From: Candidatus Sigynarchaeota archaeon
GTDB taxonomy: Archaea; Asgardarchaeota; Lokiarchaeia; Sigynarchaeales; Sigynarchaeaceae
NCBI GenBank assembly: GCA_030587525.1
Contig: JAUQYW010000424.1
Location: 1-19,138, forward strand
Reading direction: 5' to 3'
DNA length: 19,138 nucleotides
A model generated the notes under the pieces. That model was not told the DNA's origin and made no database searches. It saw nothing but the letters and a program-made list of their open reading frames with translations. Positions 1-9,041 of this stretch are shown here, piece after piece. Position 1 is the stretch's first letter; every line of letters starts with the position of its first letter. A program made the translations under genes and the position numbers.

Positions 1-1
1 G

Positions 2-769
2 ATCGAGACGTACGACAAGTTATCGGCGTACATCATTGATATCGAGCAAACATGCGCGAACGAGGACCCGTCTCAATGGATCGTGAAAATGCTGCTCAAG
101 ACAGCTGCGAGCATTCGTGAACGGCTCGATGCCAACCGGATTGCTTATGAAGCATACGTGGCATTGAACAAGCAATTCCAGGAGATCCGGGCATTGCTAG
201 GAAACCCGGATCTTGCCAGGGCGGAGAAAATCATGCTGCTCGATAGCATATTCGAGGCCATCTGGGTAGAGACGAGCAAGAAAGAAGGTATCACGAGCAA
301 GGATGAGTTGCGCACGCTGAAACCGAGCATTTCGAATACACAAGAGCAAATCCTGCTCGAATGGGTTCGCCTCTACAGGTCATATAGACGGGGCTTATTT
401 ACCTATTACGATTTTCTCGTTCCAGAAAGAACGAATGTCAAGATCGAGAAGAAGTTTGGCGAGGAAAAAACCTTGCTATTCAGCCAATGCGCGAAAACAC
501 GAGTCGGCATGCAAGTAAGGACTCGTGGTGAATACTTGTTAAAAGAGCTCTATGCGGGAAAAGACGAGATTAAATTGATCATTCATGATATCGAGGGCGA
601 GTATGACATGGAACAAGTTAAAGCCGGGCTTGAAGAGCTCGAGCGACGTGTCAAGCAGGAGACCGAATGTTGGAAGTCCAACCTTGGTGGTATCGATGCC
701 ATCAAGAACGTCTTAAATATCGGAAAGAAAGGTATTAAGAAGGGTGACCTAGATGAGATCAAAAGTTAA
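2..769 (+). CDS. Unrecognised helical protein, C-terminal part (5' end outside window)
   Basis: The reading frame is open from the first complete codon of the window to the TAA at 767-769, so this is the C-terminal 255 residues of a longer protein. An internal ATG at 83 is probably not the true start because the upstream codons are also coding-like (IETYDKLSAYIIDIEQ). The visible part is strongly charged and predicted mostly helical, with no membrane segment, no Cys-pair zinc motif and no nucleotide-binding loop. A short aromatic stretch (RRGLFTYYDFLVPER) lies near its middle. The Glu/Lys-rich region near the C-terminus (EQVKAGLEELERRVKQ) could form a coiled coil. I do not recognise the family. 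A dense run of T tracts starts a few bases after the stop, so the transcript probably ends here and glmS is a separate unit. Confidence 0.75.
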   Translation: METYDKLSAYIIDIEQTCANEDPSQWIVKMLLKTAASIRERLDANRIAYEAYVALNKQFQEIRALLGNPDLARAEKIMLLDSIFEAIWVETSKKEGITSKDELRTLKPSISNTQEQILLEWVRLYRSYRRGLFTYYDFLVPERTNVKIEKKFGEEKTLLFSQCAKTRVGMQVRTRGEYLLKELYAGKDEIKLIIHDIEGEYDMEQVKAGLEELERRVKQETECWKSNLGGIDAIKNVLNIGKKGIKKGDLDEIKS

Positions 770-771
770 TG

Positions 772-830
772 TTTTTTTTCCACAATTTTTCACGTTTTTT
801 CTCGAGTCATTTTTTCCGATATCTTTTTTT
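772..830 (+). terminator. Oligo-T terminator array
   Basis: Five runs of five to eight T (772-779, 786-790, 795-800, 810-815 and 824-830) lie directly after the stop at 769. Archaeal RNA polymerase terminates at such tracts without needing a hairpin. The remaining stretch to the glmS start (831-1018) holds an AT-rich patch near 885-905 that could be its promoter. I see no riboswitch-like structure there. Confidence 0.7.
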
Positions 831-1018
831 CACCTCGGCAAACGTTCCTATTCACGTTTTGAAGATGTCGTGGTTACAATTTTTCACGAAAAGAATTATT
901 ATCCGAAGAATTCCTCTGCGCATACCCAACGTTACCAGCGATGATTCGATTCAGTAAAGTTCGAAGCGAATCCTTCACGGGCATTGATGATAACGACCTA
1001 GAACGTGGTTTTTTAATC

Positions 1019-2869
1019 ATGTGTGGAATCTTCGGCATAATGACGAAACGAACTGACATTCCCATCGCGAAATTGATACGCGAAGGGCTACAGCGCCTTG
1101 AATATCGAGGCTACGATTCGTGCGGCCTCGCGATGGCCAACAACGGCACGATCGAGGTCCGCAAGAAAGCGGGTAAGATCGCCGACATCAACAAGGACGG
1201 CTTATTTGACTCGATGCAGGGGCAATATGGCATGGGCCATACCCGCTGGGCGACGCATGGTCCCCCAATCGATAAGAACTCGCACCCGCACCTTGATTGC
1301 AAGAATAAAGTGGCAGTTGTGCACAATGGCATAATCGAGAATTACCAGCAGCTCCGGAAGGAGCTCACTGCTCGTGGGCACACGTTCCGGTCCGACACGG
1401 ACACCGAGGTTATCCCGCACTTGATCGAGGAGTCGCTAGCAAAAGGCATTTCGTTCAAGGACTCCGTACGTGAGGCGATCAAGTACCTCACGGGCGCGTA
1501 TGGCATCGTGGTCATGCACGCGGACACCCCGGATTTCATGATTGTGGCACGGAAGGAATCCCCGCTCACGATCGGCATCGTCCCCGGCGAAACATGCTTC
1601 GCGGCTTCCGATATCCCGGCATTCTTGCCCCTCACGCGCCAAGCCCTCATCCTCGATGACGATGAGATGGCGTTGCTCTACAAGGGCAAGGTGGAGATCT
1701 TCAACGTGATCACCGGCAAGCCACGAACTCCAAAGCCCTTCCAGGTGCAGTGGTCGATCGACGCGGCGCAAAAGAGCCTCGACGGGGTCGAATACAAGTG
1801 GTTCATGCACAAGGAGCTCCACGAGGTGCCTAGAAAAATTAAAGACCAACTTCGAGTTCCGCAAGAGCAGCTCGATGCGTTTGCCAAGACCGTAATGGCG
1901 GCAGAGCACGTGTACATCACCGCAGCGGGCACTGCATTTTACGCGTGCTTGGCTGGCAAGTTCCAGATCACGAAATTTGGCGGCCCGTATATCGAAGCCC
2001 TGCTTTGTTCTGAGTTTCGCGATGCCTTGCCCACGATGCCACCAAAGTCATGTGTAATCGCCGTTTCGCAATCCGGCGAGACTGCCGACACGATCGAGGC
2101 CGTGCGGTATGCGCGCGAAAAGTTCGGCGCGAAGGTCTGCTCGGTCGTGAACGTGCAAGGCTCATCGATCACGCGGTATTCCGATAACGTGATCATCACG
2201 GCAGCAGGACCAGAAATGGCTGTTGCATCCCAAAAAGCATATTGCACGCAAGTCACCGCGCTGACGATCGTCGCGCTCCGCATCGCCGAGCTCAAGGGTA
2301 CGGTTCCAAAGGCTGATGTGGCCAAGTATCGCGTTGCGCTGGAGAAGACCGTGGATGTTACCAATGAGATCTTGAAAAATGAAGACAAGATCAAGCAACT
2401 CGCCGAAACCCTCGCCAAGAAGCAGAACTTCTACTTCCTCGCCCGTGGCCTGTCCTTGGCCGCGGCCTGCGAGGGTGCGCTCAAGCTCAAGGAAATCTCG
2501 TACAACCACGCCGAAGCTTACGCCGCCGGCGAATCAAAGCATGGTCCCATCGCGTTGATCGAGAAAGGGTTCCCCGTTGTCTTCGTGGCGCCTCCAGACG
2601 AGACCTACGATCGCCTCATCGGCAACGTGCAAGAGATGAAGGCCCGGGGCGGCACGATCATCTCGGTCGTGGCAGAGTTCGACACGAAGATCACGGAAAT
2701 GTCGGATTACACGATCCGGGTGCCCATCGACAACGACAAGTATGCGATCGCCATGAGCGCGGTGCCGTTCGTGTTCCCGCTGCAGATCATGGCATATTTC
2801 GCGTCGGACTTCAATAAACTCGATCCTGACAAGCCACGGAATCTCGCGAAGAGCGTGACCGTGAAGTAA
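1019..2869 (+). CDS. glmS: Glutamine--fructose-6-phosphate aminotransferase (isomerizing)
   Basis: This enzyme converts fructose-6-phosphate and glutamine to glucosamine-6-phosphate and glutamate, the entry step to UDP-GlcNAc for surface glycans. It acts in the cytoplasm. The protein has 616 residues, close to the usual 600-610. The N-terminal class II glutaminase domain has Cys2 as nucleophile after Met removal (MCGIFGIM), GHTRWATHG at about 73-81, HNGIIEN at about 102-108 and SDTDTE at about 125-130. Two SIS sugar-isomerase domains follow: AAGTAFYA at about 302, SQSGET at about 350-355, and EGALKLKEISYNHAEAY with ESKHGP. The C-terminus is the family hallmark PRNLAKSVTVK. The frame is open 26 codons further upstream (from 941), but I chose the ATG at 1019 because only this start places the catalytic Cys at position 2. 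It is flanked by T tracts on both sides and appears monocistronic. Confidence 0.97.
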   Translation: MCGIFGIMTKRTDIPIAKLIREGLQRLEYRGYDSCGLAMANNGTIEVRKKAGKIADINKDGLFDSMQGQYGMGHTRWATHGPPIDKNSHPHLDCKNKVAVVHNGIIENYQQLRKELTARGHTFRSDTDTEVIPHLIEESLAKGISFKDSVREAIKYLTGAYGIVVMHADTPDFMIVARKESPLTIGIVPGETCFAASDIPAFLPLTRQALILDDDEMALLYKGKVEIFNVITGKPRTPKPFQVQWSIDAAQKSLDGVEYKWFMHKELHEVPRKIKDQLRVPQEQLDAFAKTVMAAEHVYITAAGTAFYACLAGKFQITKFGGPYIEALLCSEFRDALPTMPPKSCVIAVSQSGETADTIEAVRYAREKFGAKVCSVVNVQGSSITRYSDNVIITAAGPEMAVASQKAYCTQVTALTIVALRIAELKGTVPKADVAKYRVALEKTVDVTNEILKNEDKIKQLAETLAKKQNFYFLARGLSLAAACEGALKLKEISYNHAEAYAAGESKHGPIALIEKGFPVVFVAPPDETYDRLIGNVQEMKARGGTIISVVAEFDTKITEMSDYTIRVPIDNDKYAIAMSAVPFVFPLQIMAYFASDFNKLDPDKPRNLAKSVTVK

Positions 2870-2892
2870 TTTTTCTGATTTTTCTTTTTTTT
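2870..2892 (+). terminator. Oligo-T terminator after glmS
   Basis: T runs at 2870-2874, 2879-2883 and 2885-2892 follow the glmS stop immediately and have no hairpin, which is the usual archaeal intrinsic terminator form. Confidence 0.65.
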
Positions 2893-2965
2893 GCGAATTT
2901 CATAGATTGTGCTGTAATGCCATGTTTCATCCATGATCCTTGCAGCGGCCGGCGATCTCTAGCGC

Positions 2966-4135
2966 GTGGTTGCCTTTATTTTGGATAAGGTTGGAAATAT
3001 ACTATCGATCGGGATAAATTCAATCGGAACGTCATCGATTATGGTCGCCGAGAAAGCTTTCAAGGCCTATGAAAAACGCAAGACCACCTACGTGCTTGTC
3101 CAGCCGTGGATGGACTGGAAATCCAAACAACGAGATGATTCGAAGAGGCGTATCCGCATCGAGGAGTCGTGGATCCCGTGCTCCGGCTCGAAATGGGGCC
3201 ATGATTTGCACGTGACCACTTACGCGCCACTCGATGCATTAAAAATCAAAGGAGTGGCAGTTTGCTTCCACGGTCTCGGCAATTTCGGAGAGCGTGAATA
3301 TTATTACTTTGCACCGTGGTTGGCCGATCATGGATTCATTGCGTTCGTGCCGGACATGCCCTATTTCGGGCACAACATCATCCACCGCGGCGCCCACGGC
3401 AGGATCGGCTCATGGAACTCGCAGATTGAAGCCATGACAACGTGCGTTTCGTGGTCGTTGCAAAAAGCTGGGACAGTAGTGGGTTCGACTGGCTTGCCGT
3501 GGATCGTCGTGGGGATCAGCATGAGCGGGCTCGGCGTGCTCGATTGGGGCATCAACCAATTCAACGAGCAGCACCTGGATCCAAAGGTTATGGGTCGATG
3601 CAACGGGATCGCGGCGCTTGTGCCCGCGCTCGAGTTCCGGATAAAGATTCACCCTATTAAGAAGTTCCTCGGTTTTATTGTCGGGAAATTAGCTCCGAAC
3701 TATGTGTTTGACCAAAAAACCCCCCCCGATACTGCAACTAGCCTCGCGAAAGTAAGCCACGACAAGCTGAGTGTCCAATGGTGCGTGCCGTGCATCGAGA
3801 CCGGTTCAATGTTCGGGCTGGAGGGAGACAAGGGTACCGCGAGCTACGAGGTCGATTGCTTTCCCGGATCCCCCGTCAGCACCTTGAGTAAATTATATCT
3901 CGCCGCTAATCGCGTCCGGAAAACAGCCAACAAATGGCCACGCGTCCCCCTTCTGTGCACCGGTTCTGGAAAAGACGATCTCGTGGACCCCGCGGGTGCA
4001 TCGGAATTCCTATCTCGCATCGACCAATCCATCCCCCATCAATACATCTTTCACGAGGGTTGGTACCACCCGCAGCTCGGGGAGCTGGACAGGGAAGAAT
4101 TATTCAAGGAAATCCTTGCATTTTCACGCGTGTGA
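2966..4135 (+). CDS. Alpha/beta hydrolase (lysophospholipase / serine aminopeptidase S33-like)
   Basis: The protein has 389 residues with an alpha/beta-hydrolase core. The oxyanion region is CFHGLGNFGEREYY at about 100-113. The nucleophile elbow GISMSG at 183-188 puts the Ser at 185. The acid is probably within GSGKDDLVDP at 333-342 (Asp337, 338 or 341), and the base is His363 or His368 in FHEGWYHP. The elbow has Ser where most relatives have Gly at the second small position (GxSMGG), which is tolerated in the fold. The layout resembles Hydrolase_4 monoacylglycerol lipases and lysophospholipases, but the substrate cannot be read from sequence. No convincing signal peptide is present, although the first 25 residues are mildly hydrophobic. 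The start is uncertain: GTG at 2966 lies two codons after an in-frame TAG, and an ATG at 3041 gives a version 25 residues shorter that keeps the whole fold. Confidence 0.85.
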   Translation: MVAFILDKVGNILSIGINSIGTSSIMVAEKAFKAYEKRKTTYVLVQPWMDWKSKQRDDSKRRIRIEESWIPCSGSKWGHDLHVTTYAPLDALKIKGVAVCFHGLGNFGEREYYYFAPWLADHGFIAFVPDMPYFGHNIIHRGAHGRIGSWNSQIEAMTTCVSWSLQKAGTVVGSTGLPWIVVGISMSGLGVLDWGINQFNEQHLDPKVMGRCNGIAALVPALEFRIKIHPIKKFLGFIVGKLAPNYVFDQKTPPDTATSLAKVSHDKLSVQWCVPCIETGSMFGLEGDKGTASYEVDCFPGSPVSTLSKLYLAANRVRKTANKWPRVPLLCTGSGKDDLVDPAGASEFLSRIDQSIPHQYIFHEGWYHPQLGELDREELFKEILAFSRV

Positions 4136-4259
4136 ATGTTTCAGGAAGGAAACGCGGTTCCCTCCGTTTTTCATTCGGAATCCAGCAATGCAGTACGACA
4201 GGTTTCAAATCTTGATTTCGTTAGGAGATATCGTGAGATACCAAAGTATCACTTGATTT

Positions 4260-4294
4260 TATCGAATCATATATCAATAGTTGAGTATCGAATC
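4260..4294 (+). promoter_or_regulatory. Putative promoter region with a 9-bp direct repeat
   Basis: TATCGAATC occurs at 4260-4268 and again at 4286-4294, with repeat starts 26 bp apart and an AT-rich TATA-like stretch (CATATATCAA) between them. The site lies about 30-65 bp upstream of the start of the giant surface protein. It could be a promoter with a duplicated activator or repressor half-site. This is inference from position and repetition only. Confidence 0.35.
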
Positions 4295-4325
4295 GACTTA
4301 ATTGCGCGATAAATTCATAGACCAC

Positions 4326-7300
4326 ATGACAAACCACCAACATCTATGTCGCGAGAAGGCTATGATCCCCACGATCATGGCCTTCACTATGCTTTTTTTC
4401 TCGATATGTTCCACCATTTTCCCCGCGATGGGACCATTACCTCGTAAAGGCTATTGGGATACCACCGGTGACATTATGGAAAGTGCAATGCCGGTTTTCA
4501 CCCAGCCCTTGAGCGCGAGTCCAACGAGCATTTCGCCAGAAAACCAGGATGGCATCAACGATAAAACCACGCTTTCGTTCCGGCCAGATCAAGACGGCGC
4601 GTTTAACATGACCATTGAAGAGGACATCCGAACCATCGATCCCCGCGCGCTTTCAAACGCGCTGGCTGGGAACTCGTCACGATTGCTTATGCTGGGATCC
4701 TTGAACACGGCAACCACTTTCGAATTGTTCGCGCGGTTTTCCACCGATCTCGGGATGTCTTGGAGTACCCCCGTAATGACGAACCTCACGGATTACAACA
4801 ATGCCACGCATCACGGGAGTTATTACTCGAATCTGGATATGGTCTACAATCCATCGGATGGGAACTATGTCCTTGGCGCGGTGAAAAACATATCAGCAGG
4901 GGAATACGAGCTCGTTTTTTTCAAGTCACCGGATGGTATTCACTGGACTTCGTTACAAAACGCGTCGTTCGTCAACACCACGGTCAACCCTCTATATCGC
5001 TTGATCGATATGAATTTCGACATGATCTTGTCGACCAATCATTCCGAAATCTTGACGGTCGTAACGAATCACAAATTTTTTCCAGATGATGTGAGCGAAG
5101 CGTATTTCATCAAGCTCCAGCAAGGCGGGAGCGTGCTAAAATACACGAAGTTTTATTCCTTAATGTATGATTGGTACGGCATTTATTCTCCCGCCATAGC
5201 TGCAACGAACAACTCGGGGTGCATAACGTGCACGTGGTTTAAATTTGATGGGGCCCAAGCCTTTTATTACTTGGCTAATTCCTTTGATTTTGGTGGAACC
5301 TGGTCAGCGCCGATCATCTTGAATAACTCCCGCGGCTTCATTCCCGACATAACGCCTGAATACATGAATTTTCAAGACCGCACCATGCAGTTATATTATG
5401 AGCCAAGCGGAAAACTCGACATGACGTACATTGCGAACGTCACGAGCATTTTTACTATACAGTCATCGAACAACGGCGGGCTTTGGACGAATTTGACAAA
5501 CTTCCGTTCCTACGTGGGTGTCCAAGCGTTCGTGTACAACCTTCACGTCGTGATTCTCGATGATGGCAGCAAGCTGATCGCGTTCATCGGGGCTCTCGAC
5601 GGCAACGTGATGGCCAATAAAATTACAGATTTTGGCACGTCGTATTTCATCCGGGTCAAGACCGTGATTTCGCTAAAAAACATTCCCGTTCTTGCTGCAC
5701 CTGGCTTCTCCAACGTCTGGTTTGGCAAGGACATGGTCGCGAATTTCGTACGGGATGGTCCCTATCTCGTGAGGGTGTGGATAAAAAACACGCTGAACCA
5801 GGTGAATCCAACCGCTTCGGAAGCCCGCCTTGTCGTAGACAATTCCCCGTTAAATGCATCGATCACCTTGTCGAACCCGTGTTTTTCACCTCATGCATCC
5901 CCTGGTGTGAAAGACACCACGGATATCACCCTGCGAAGCTTGAAGGATGCGACATATGACGTGTTCTGCGACGCTCCTTACGGGAGCCGTCCCGAAACCC
6001 AGGTAACGACATCAGAATCGGGAGACTTCCATGCCGACGTGGCGATGGACGAGTATTGCCGGCTCTGGTGCGTGTACACGAGTTTCCACGATCACCAGAA
6101 GGATCTATACCTGAAATGGTCCGATGACTTCGGTATGACTTTCTCGCTGCCAATTCCGCTGGTCGTTTCTTCGGATTTGAAGGACTTTGCGTCCATCGCG
6201 ATCTCGCCGAACGGTACGATTTACATCGTGTATTATCAATTATTGGTCCAAGGGAATTCTATATGGGAGGCCGACCTGTATTTACTCAAGAGCTCGGACC
6301 GCGGGGCGACGTGGAGCACGCCTTTGAAAATCACGAACGTGCCCTCCTGGTCCGACGAGATCGCCACGACCCCCGACATGGTCATCGTCCCTAACGGGAC
6401 GATCTACATACTCTATGCCGACAAGTCCTTGTCGAGCATCAAGATCGATTTGATCAAGTCGAACGATGGCGGGATGACCTTTTCATCACCTGTTCTGATA
6501 CGCCAAACGGGTTCTAAAGACTGGACAGAGCCAGCGGCTATATCATATGACCAAGCGCGCCAGGAGCTCGTCGTGGTGTTTGAAAATTACACGTATACGA
6601 ATTCCCTTACGCCCGTCGACTTGCTCGTCTACAATTCATCAACAGGCGGATCAACATGGACCATGCGATCGAGAAAACCGGGTGTCGTTAATGAAATCGC
6701 CTACCTTCACGGCCTCACCATCGACGTGCTATCCAACGGCACGTGGCGCACGTCCATCATCAGTCAGATCACGAGCATCCAGATCCTGACAATCCAATCC
6801 AACGACGGTGGATTGACGTGGGACACTGTCGAGAATTACACGCTTGACAGTGGCATTATGCTCGATTTTCAATTTCCTTGGTGTGACGACGAAATACGCA
6901 GCGGGTCCTCGCCATTCGGCGATATTTTTTATGCTTATGCGAGGTCGCCCGTGAGCAATCCGACACGGAATGTGTATTTGAAACCTTTCACGACCACGCG
7001 GCAGCATTATTCCGGTTCACTAGTTGCTGGCAGGAACAAGACACTTTCATGGAACGGGAAGGATCTATGGGGCACGTATTGCGAGGAACAAAATTACACG
7101 ATCACGGGATATTTCTCCGACATGGCAGGAAATCCGACCGTGACTTCCGTTCAGTGCAAGATCGACAACACGGCTCCCGTGATCACCGCAGCCATCCCGC
7201 CCGTCGCAAGCATGCTTCCCAGCTCGGAACAAACAGTTGCGGTGAGAAACTCATCAAGCGGAATCGATTATGCCGTGGATCTTTACTACCGGCGCAGCGA

Positions 7301-8915
7301 AACCGGGCAATATACCCGCCTGGCCACTTCCTTCAATGGCACGGCTTTCGTGCAAACAATTCCCGTCTCACCAACAAATCAAGTGCTTTTCTATTTCAAT
7401 GCCACGGACCAGGGCGGGAATTCAGCGATCGCAGGACCCTGGTTTTATTTCGAGCCGACTCCGTTCATCATCATAACGTCTTCTGCTGGAAATCCAAACA
7501 GGGCGCTTGAAGGACTTATAAAGATCGAGGTGCAGGGTTTACCAAGATCCCAGTTACAAGATGTCTATTTAAGCTACAAATTCAACAACATGTCCACCTT
7601 TGAATTTATTGCCATGAAATATGACAACAACAGCCTCGATTACGTGGTGTATTTCAACGGTAGCGCGCAATTGTCGAGCATCGATTACCAGATCTACATC
7701 GTGCGGCTTGGGGCGACCGATAAGGAGCCCATTGGACTGCCGGCAACAAAGACGCAAGTTGGGTACCCGTTGTTCGTGATCGAATATCCCTTGAACGTGA
7801 TCATCGTCGTGGTCTCGACCGCGTTTGGTCTATTGCTGGGCATCATACAAGCACACGGGCGGCGGACGACTGCGAAACGAATTCAAGATCGCTTTTTGTA
7901 CATGCTCAGAAGTTATGCCAAGGCCGAAGGATTGTCTCCTCAATCCAAGAAAGCACGAGCGAAAGATCTGGAAAAAGCGCGCAAAGAACGTGCAAAAATG
8001 GTGGAAACCCAGCATCTTGCAAGAGGCCGCATCATGTACAATTTTATGACCGTCGGCACGATTGCCACCATCGCTGGCGGTGCACTGGCATCCCTCGTCT
8101 TCAAGAGTGGCGGAATTGGCATGCTCGTTTCGGCTCTCGGGTTAATGCTCTCCTCGCTTGCTTTCATGGAGCGGGTTAATGTCGACACAAGCGATGCAAT
8201 TTATATCGACAAGAAACCGCGTGGCTTCATGGCCTTCATGCATTTACTTCTCATCATCCTGGTGCTCGTGGTCTTCATGATGTCCGCGCCGCTTGTTGCT
8301 TGGTTTAACGAGCTGGTTGTTCAGCAAATCTTCGCGATAGGCCCGGTGAAAATCCCGCGCCTCTATCTCTCGCTCGTCACGCCGGTCATCACGTCAGTAG
8401 CTTTGATCTGGATTTCGAGCTACAACGAGCTGAAGAAATCGCTCAACCGCATCGAGCTGATGCGCGTTGCCGGGGAGAACTGGAAGGTAATCTGGCAAGC
8501 CAAGGAAGAGACGGTTTCTCGCCTTGCATCAAATGCTGCGCTCAAGATATTCATCTTCCTGGTCACGATCGTGTTTGCAGTGATCACCACAACACAAATC
8601 GGCCAATATGCAGAACAAGGCGTGCTGATCATCGTACCATTCATCATTACATGGCTCGCAGTCTTCCTGGTTGGCGCGATCACGATGCCGGTTTCTTCGG
8701 TCAAAGATGCGCTCAAGTCCTGGATCATCGAGAAATCAAAGCCTTGCACGAAATGCAATGCTCCGAACCTCTTCGAGAGCAAGAATTGCACGTCTTGTGG
8801 TGCATCGCTAGCGGGCGAGACGAGCATCGTTGAAAAGACCGTCGAATGCAAAGCATGCAAGGAACGGTCTCCCGACGGGAGCAAATTCTGCCGGGGCTGC
8901 GGCGTGACCTTGTAA
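4326..8915 (+). CDS. Giant surface protein: two Asp-box beta-propellers, Ig-like domains, about 7 membrane spans, two C-terminal zinc ribbons
   Basis: Residue numbers here count from the upstream TTG at 4302; the chosen ATG at 4326 is residue 9, because it gives a basic n-region before the signal core (about 23-40, TIMAFTMLFFSICSTIF). ATG 4362 is also possible. Asp-box (BNR) motifs S-x-D-x-G-x-T-W occur at 147, 209 (degenerate), 327 and 388, then at 607, 664, 720, 779 and 833. Their spacing is about 54-62 residues, with one skipped blade, which indicates two tandem propellers. FlgD-like Ig segments appear at about 76-105 (SPENQDGINDKTT), about 525-545 and about 905-955, with another Ig-like region at about 956-1050. 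Many N-x-S/T sequons suggest glycosylation. Membrane spans lie at about 1156-1184, 1243-1267, 1270-1289, 1308-1335, 1353-1372, 1413-1430 and 1439-1462. Basic loops (about 1185-1242 and 1374-1412) support an outside N-terminus and inside C-terminus. Zinc ribbons use Cys1482/1485/1496/1499 and Cys1516/1519/1530/1533. No sialidase catalytic signature is visible, so ligand binding or sensing is likelier than catalysis. Confidence 0.88.
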   Translation: MTNHQHLCREKAMIPTIMAFTMLFFSICSTIFPAMGPLPRKGYWDTTGDIMESAMPVFTQPLSASPTSISPENQDGINDKTTLSFRPDQDGAFNMTIEEDIRTIDPRALSNALAGNSSRLLMLGSLNTATTFELFARFSTDLGMSWSTPVMTNLTDYNNATHHGSYYSNLDMVYNPSDGNYVLGAVKNISAGEYELVFFKSPDGIHWTSLQNASFVNTTVNPLYRLIDMNFDMILSTNHSEILTVVTNHKFFPDDVSEAYFIKLQQGGSVLKYTKFYSLMYDWYGIYSPAIAATNNSGCITCTWFKFDGAQAFYYLANSFDFGGTWSAPIILNNSRGFIPDITPEYMNFQDRTMQLYYEPSGKLDMTYIANVTSIFTIQSSNNGGLWTNLTNFRSYVGVQAFVYNLHVVILDDGSKLIAFIGALDGNVMANKITDFGTSYFIRVKTVISLKNIPVLAAPGFSNVWFGKDMVANFVRDGPYLVRVWIKNTLNQVNPTASEARLVVDNSPLNASITLSNPCFSPHASPGVKDTTDITLRSLKDATYDVFCDAPYGSRPETQVTTSESGDFHADVAMDEYCRLWCVYTSFHDHQKDLYLKWSDDFGMTFSLPIPLVVSSDLKDFASIAISPNGTIYIVYYQLLVQGNSIWEADLYLLKSSDRGATWSTPLKITNVPSWSDEIATTPDMVIVPNGTIYILYADKSLSSIKIDLIKSNDGGMTFSSPVLIRQTGSKDWTEPAAISYDQARQELVVVFENYTYTNSLTPVDLLVYNSSTGGSTWTMRSRKPGVVNEIAYLHGLTIDVLSNGTWRTSIISQITSIQILTIQSNDGGLTWDTVENYTLDSGIMLDFQFPWCDDEIRSGSSPFGDIFYAYARSPVSNPTRNVYLKPFTTTRQHYSGSLVAGRNKTLSWNGKDLWGTYCEEQNYTITGYFSDMAGNPTVTSVQCKIDNTAPVITAAIPPVASMLPSSEQTVAVRNSSSGIDYAVDLYYRRSETGQYTRLATSFNGTAFVQTIPVSPTNQVLFYFNATDQGGNSAIAGPWFYFEPTPFIIITSSAGNPNRALEGLIKIEVQGLPRSQLQDVYLSYKFNNMSTFEFIAMKYDNNSLDYVVYFNGSAQLSSIDYQIYIVRLGATDKEPIGLPATKTQVGYPLFVIEYPLNVIIVVVSTAFGLLLGIIQAHGRRTTAKRIQDRFLYMLRSYAKAEGLSPQSKKARAKDLEKARKERAKMVETQHLARGRIMYNFMTVGTIATIAGGALASLVFKSGGIGMLVSALGLMLSSLAFMERVNVDTSDAIYIDKKPRGFMAFMHLLLIILVLVVFMMSAPLVAWFNELVVQQIFAIGPVKIPRLYLSLVTPVITSVALIWISSYNELKKSLNRIELMRVAGENWKVIWQAKEETVSRLASNAALKIFIFLVTIVFAVITTTQIGQYAEQGVLIIVPFIITWLAVFLVGAITMPVSSVKDALKSWIIEKSKPCTKCNAPNLFESKNCTSCGASLAGETSIVEKTVECKACKERSPDGSKFCRGCGVTL

Positions 8916-8928
8916 TCAATTGCCAGAA

Positions 8929-8956
8929 TTTTTCTATTCCCTTATCTTTATTTTTT
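8929..8956 (+). terminator. Oligo-T terminator after the surface-protein gene
   Basis: T runs at 8929-8933 and 8951-8956, with a T-rich stretch between them, begin 14 bases after the TAA at 8913-8915. Confidence 0.55.
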
Positions 8957-9041
8957 CAAGCATTACAAAATCAACAAAGCTGATTAAGCTGAATATCGAA
9001 ATAGAAAACAACGCTGCATTCTTTTCAACGAGGTTTGAACA

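Noticed and set aside
941..1018. N-terminal extension of glmS from an upstream ATG
   Set aside because: It would bury the catalytic Cys, which must follow the initiator Met; the ATG at 1019 restores the canonical start.
770..1018. glmS ribozyme/riboswitch upstream of glmS
   Set aside because: The region is mostly T tracts and AT-rich sequence with no pairing pattern resembling the glmS ribozyme, which is a bacterial element.
4326..7001. True sialidase activity for the Asp-box propellers
   Set aside because: Asp boxes mark the fold only. No arginine triad or RIP-type motif is visible, so catalysis is not claimed.
7764..8915. Homology of the seven spans to eukaryotic GPCRs
   Set aside because: Only span count and orientation agree; no GPCR motif or helix signature is present.
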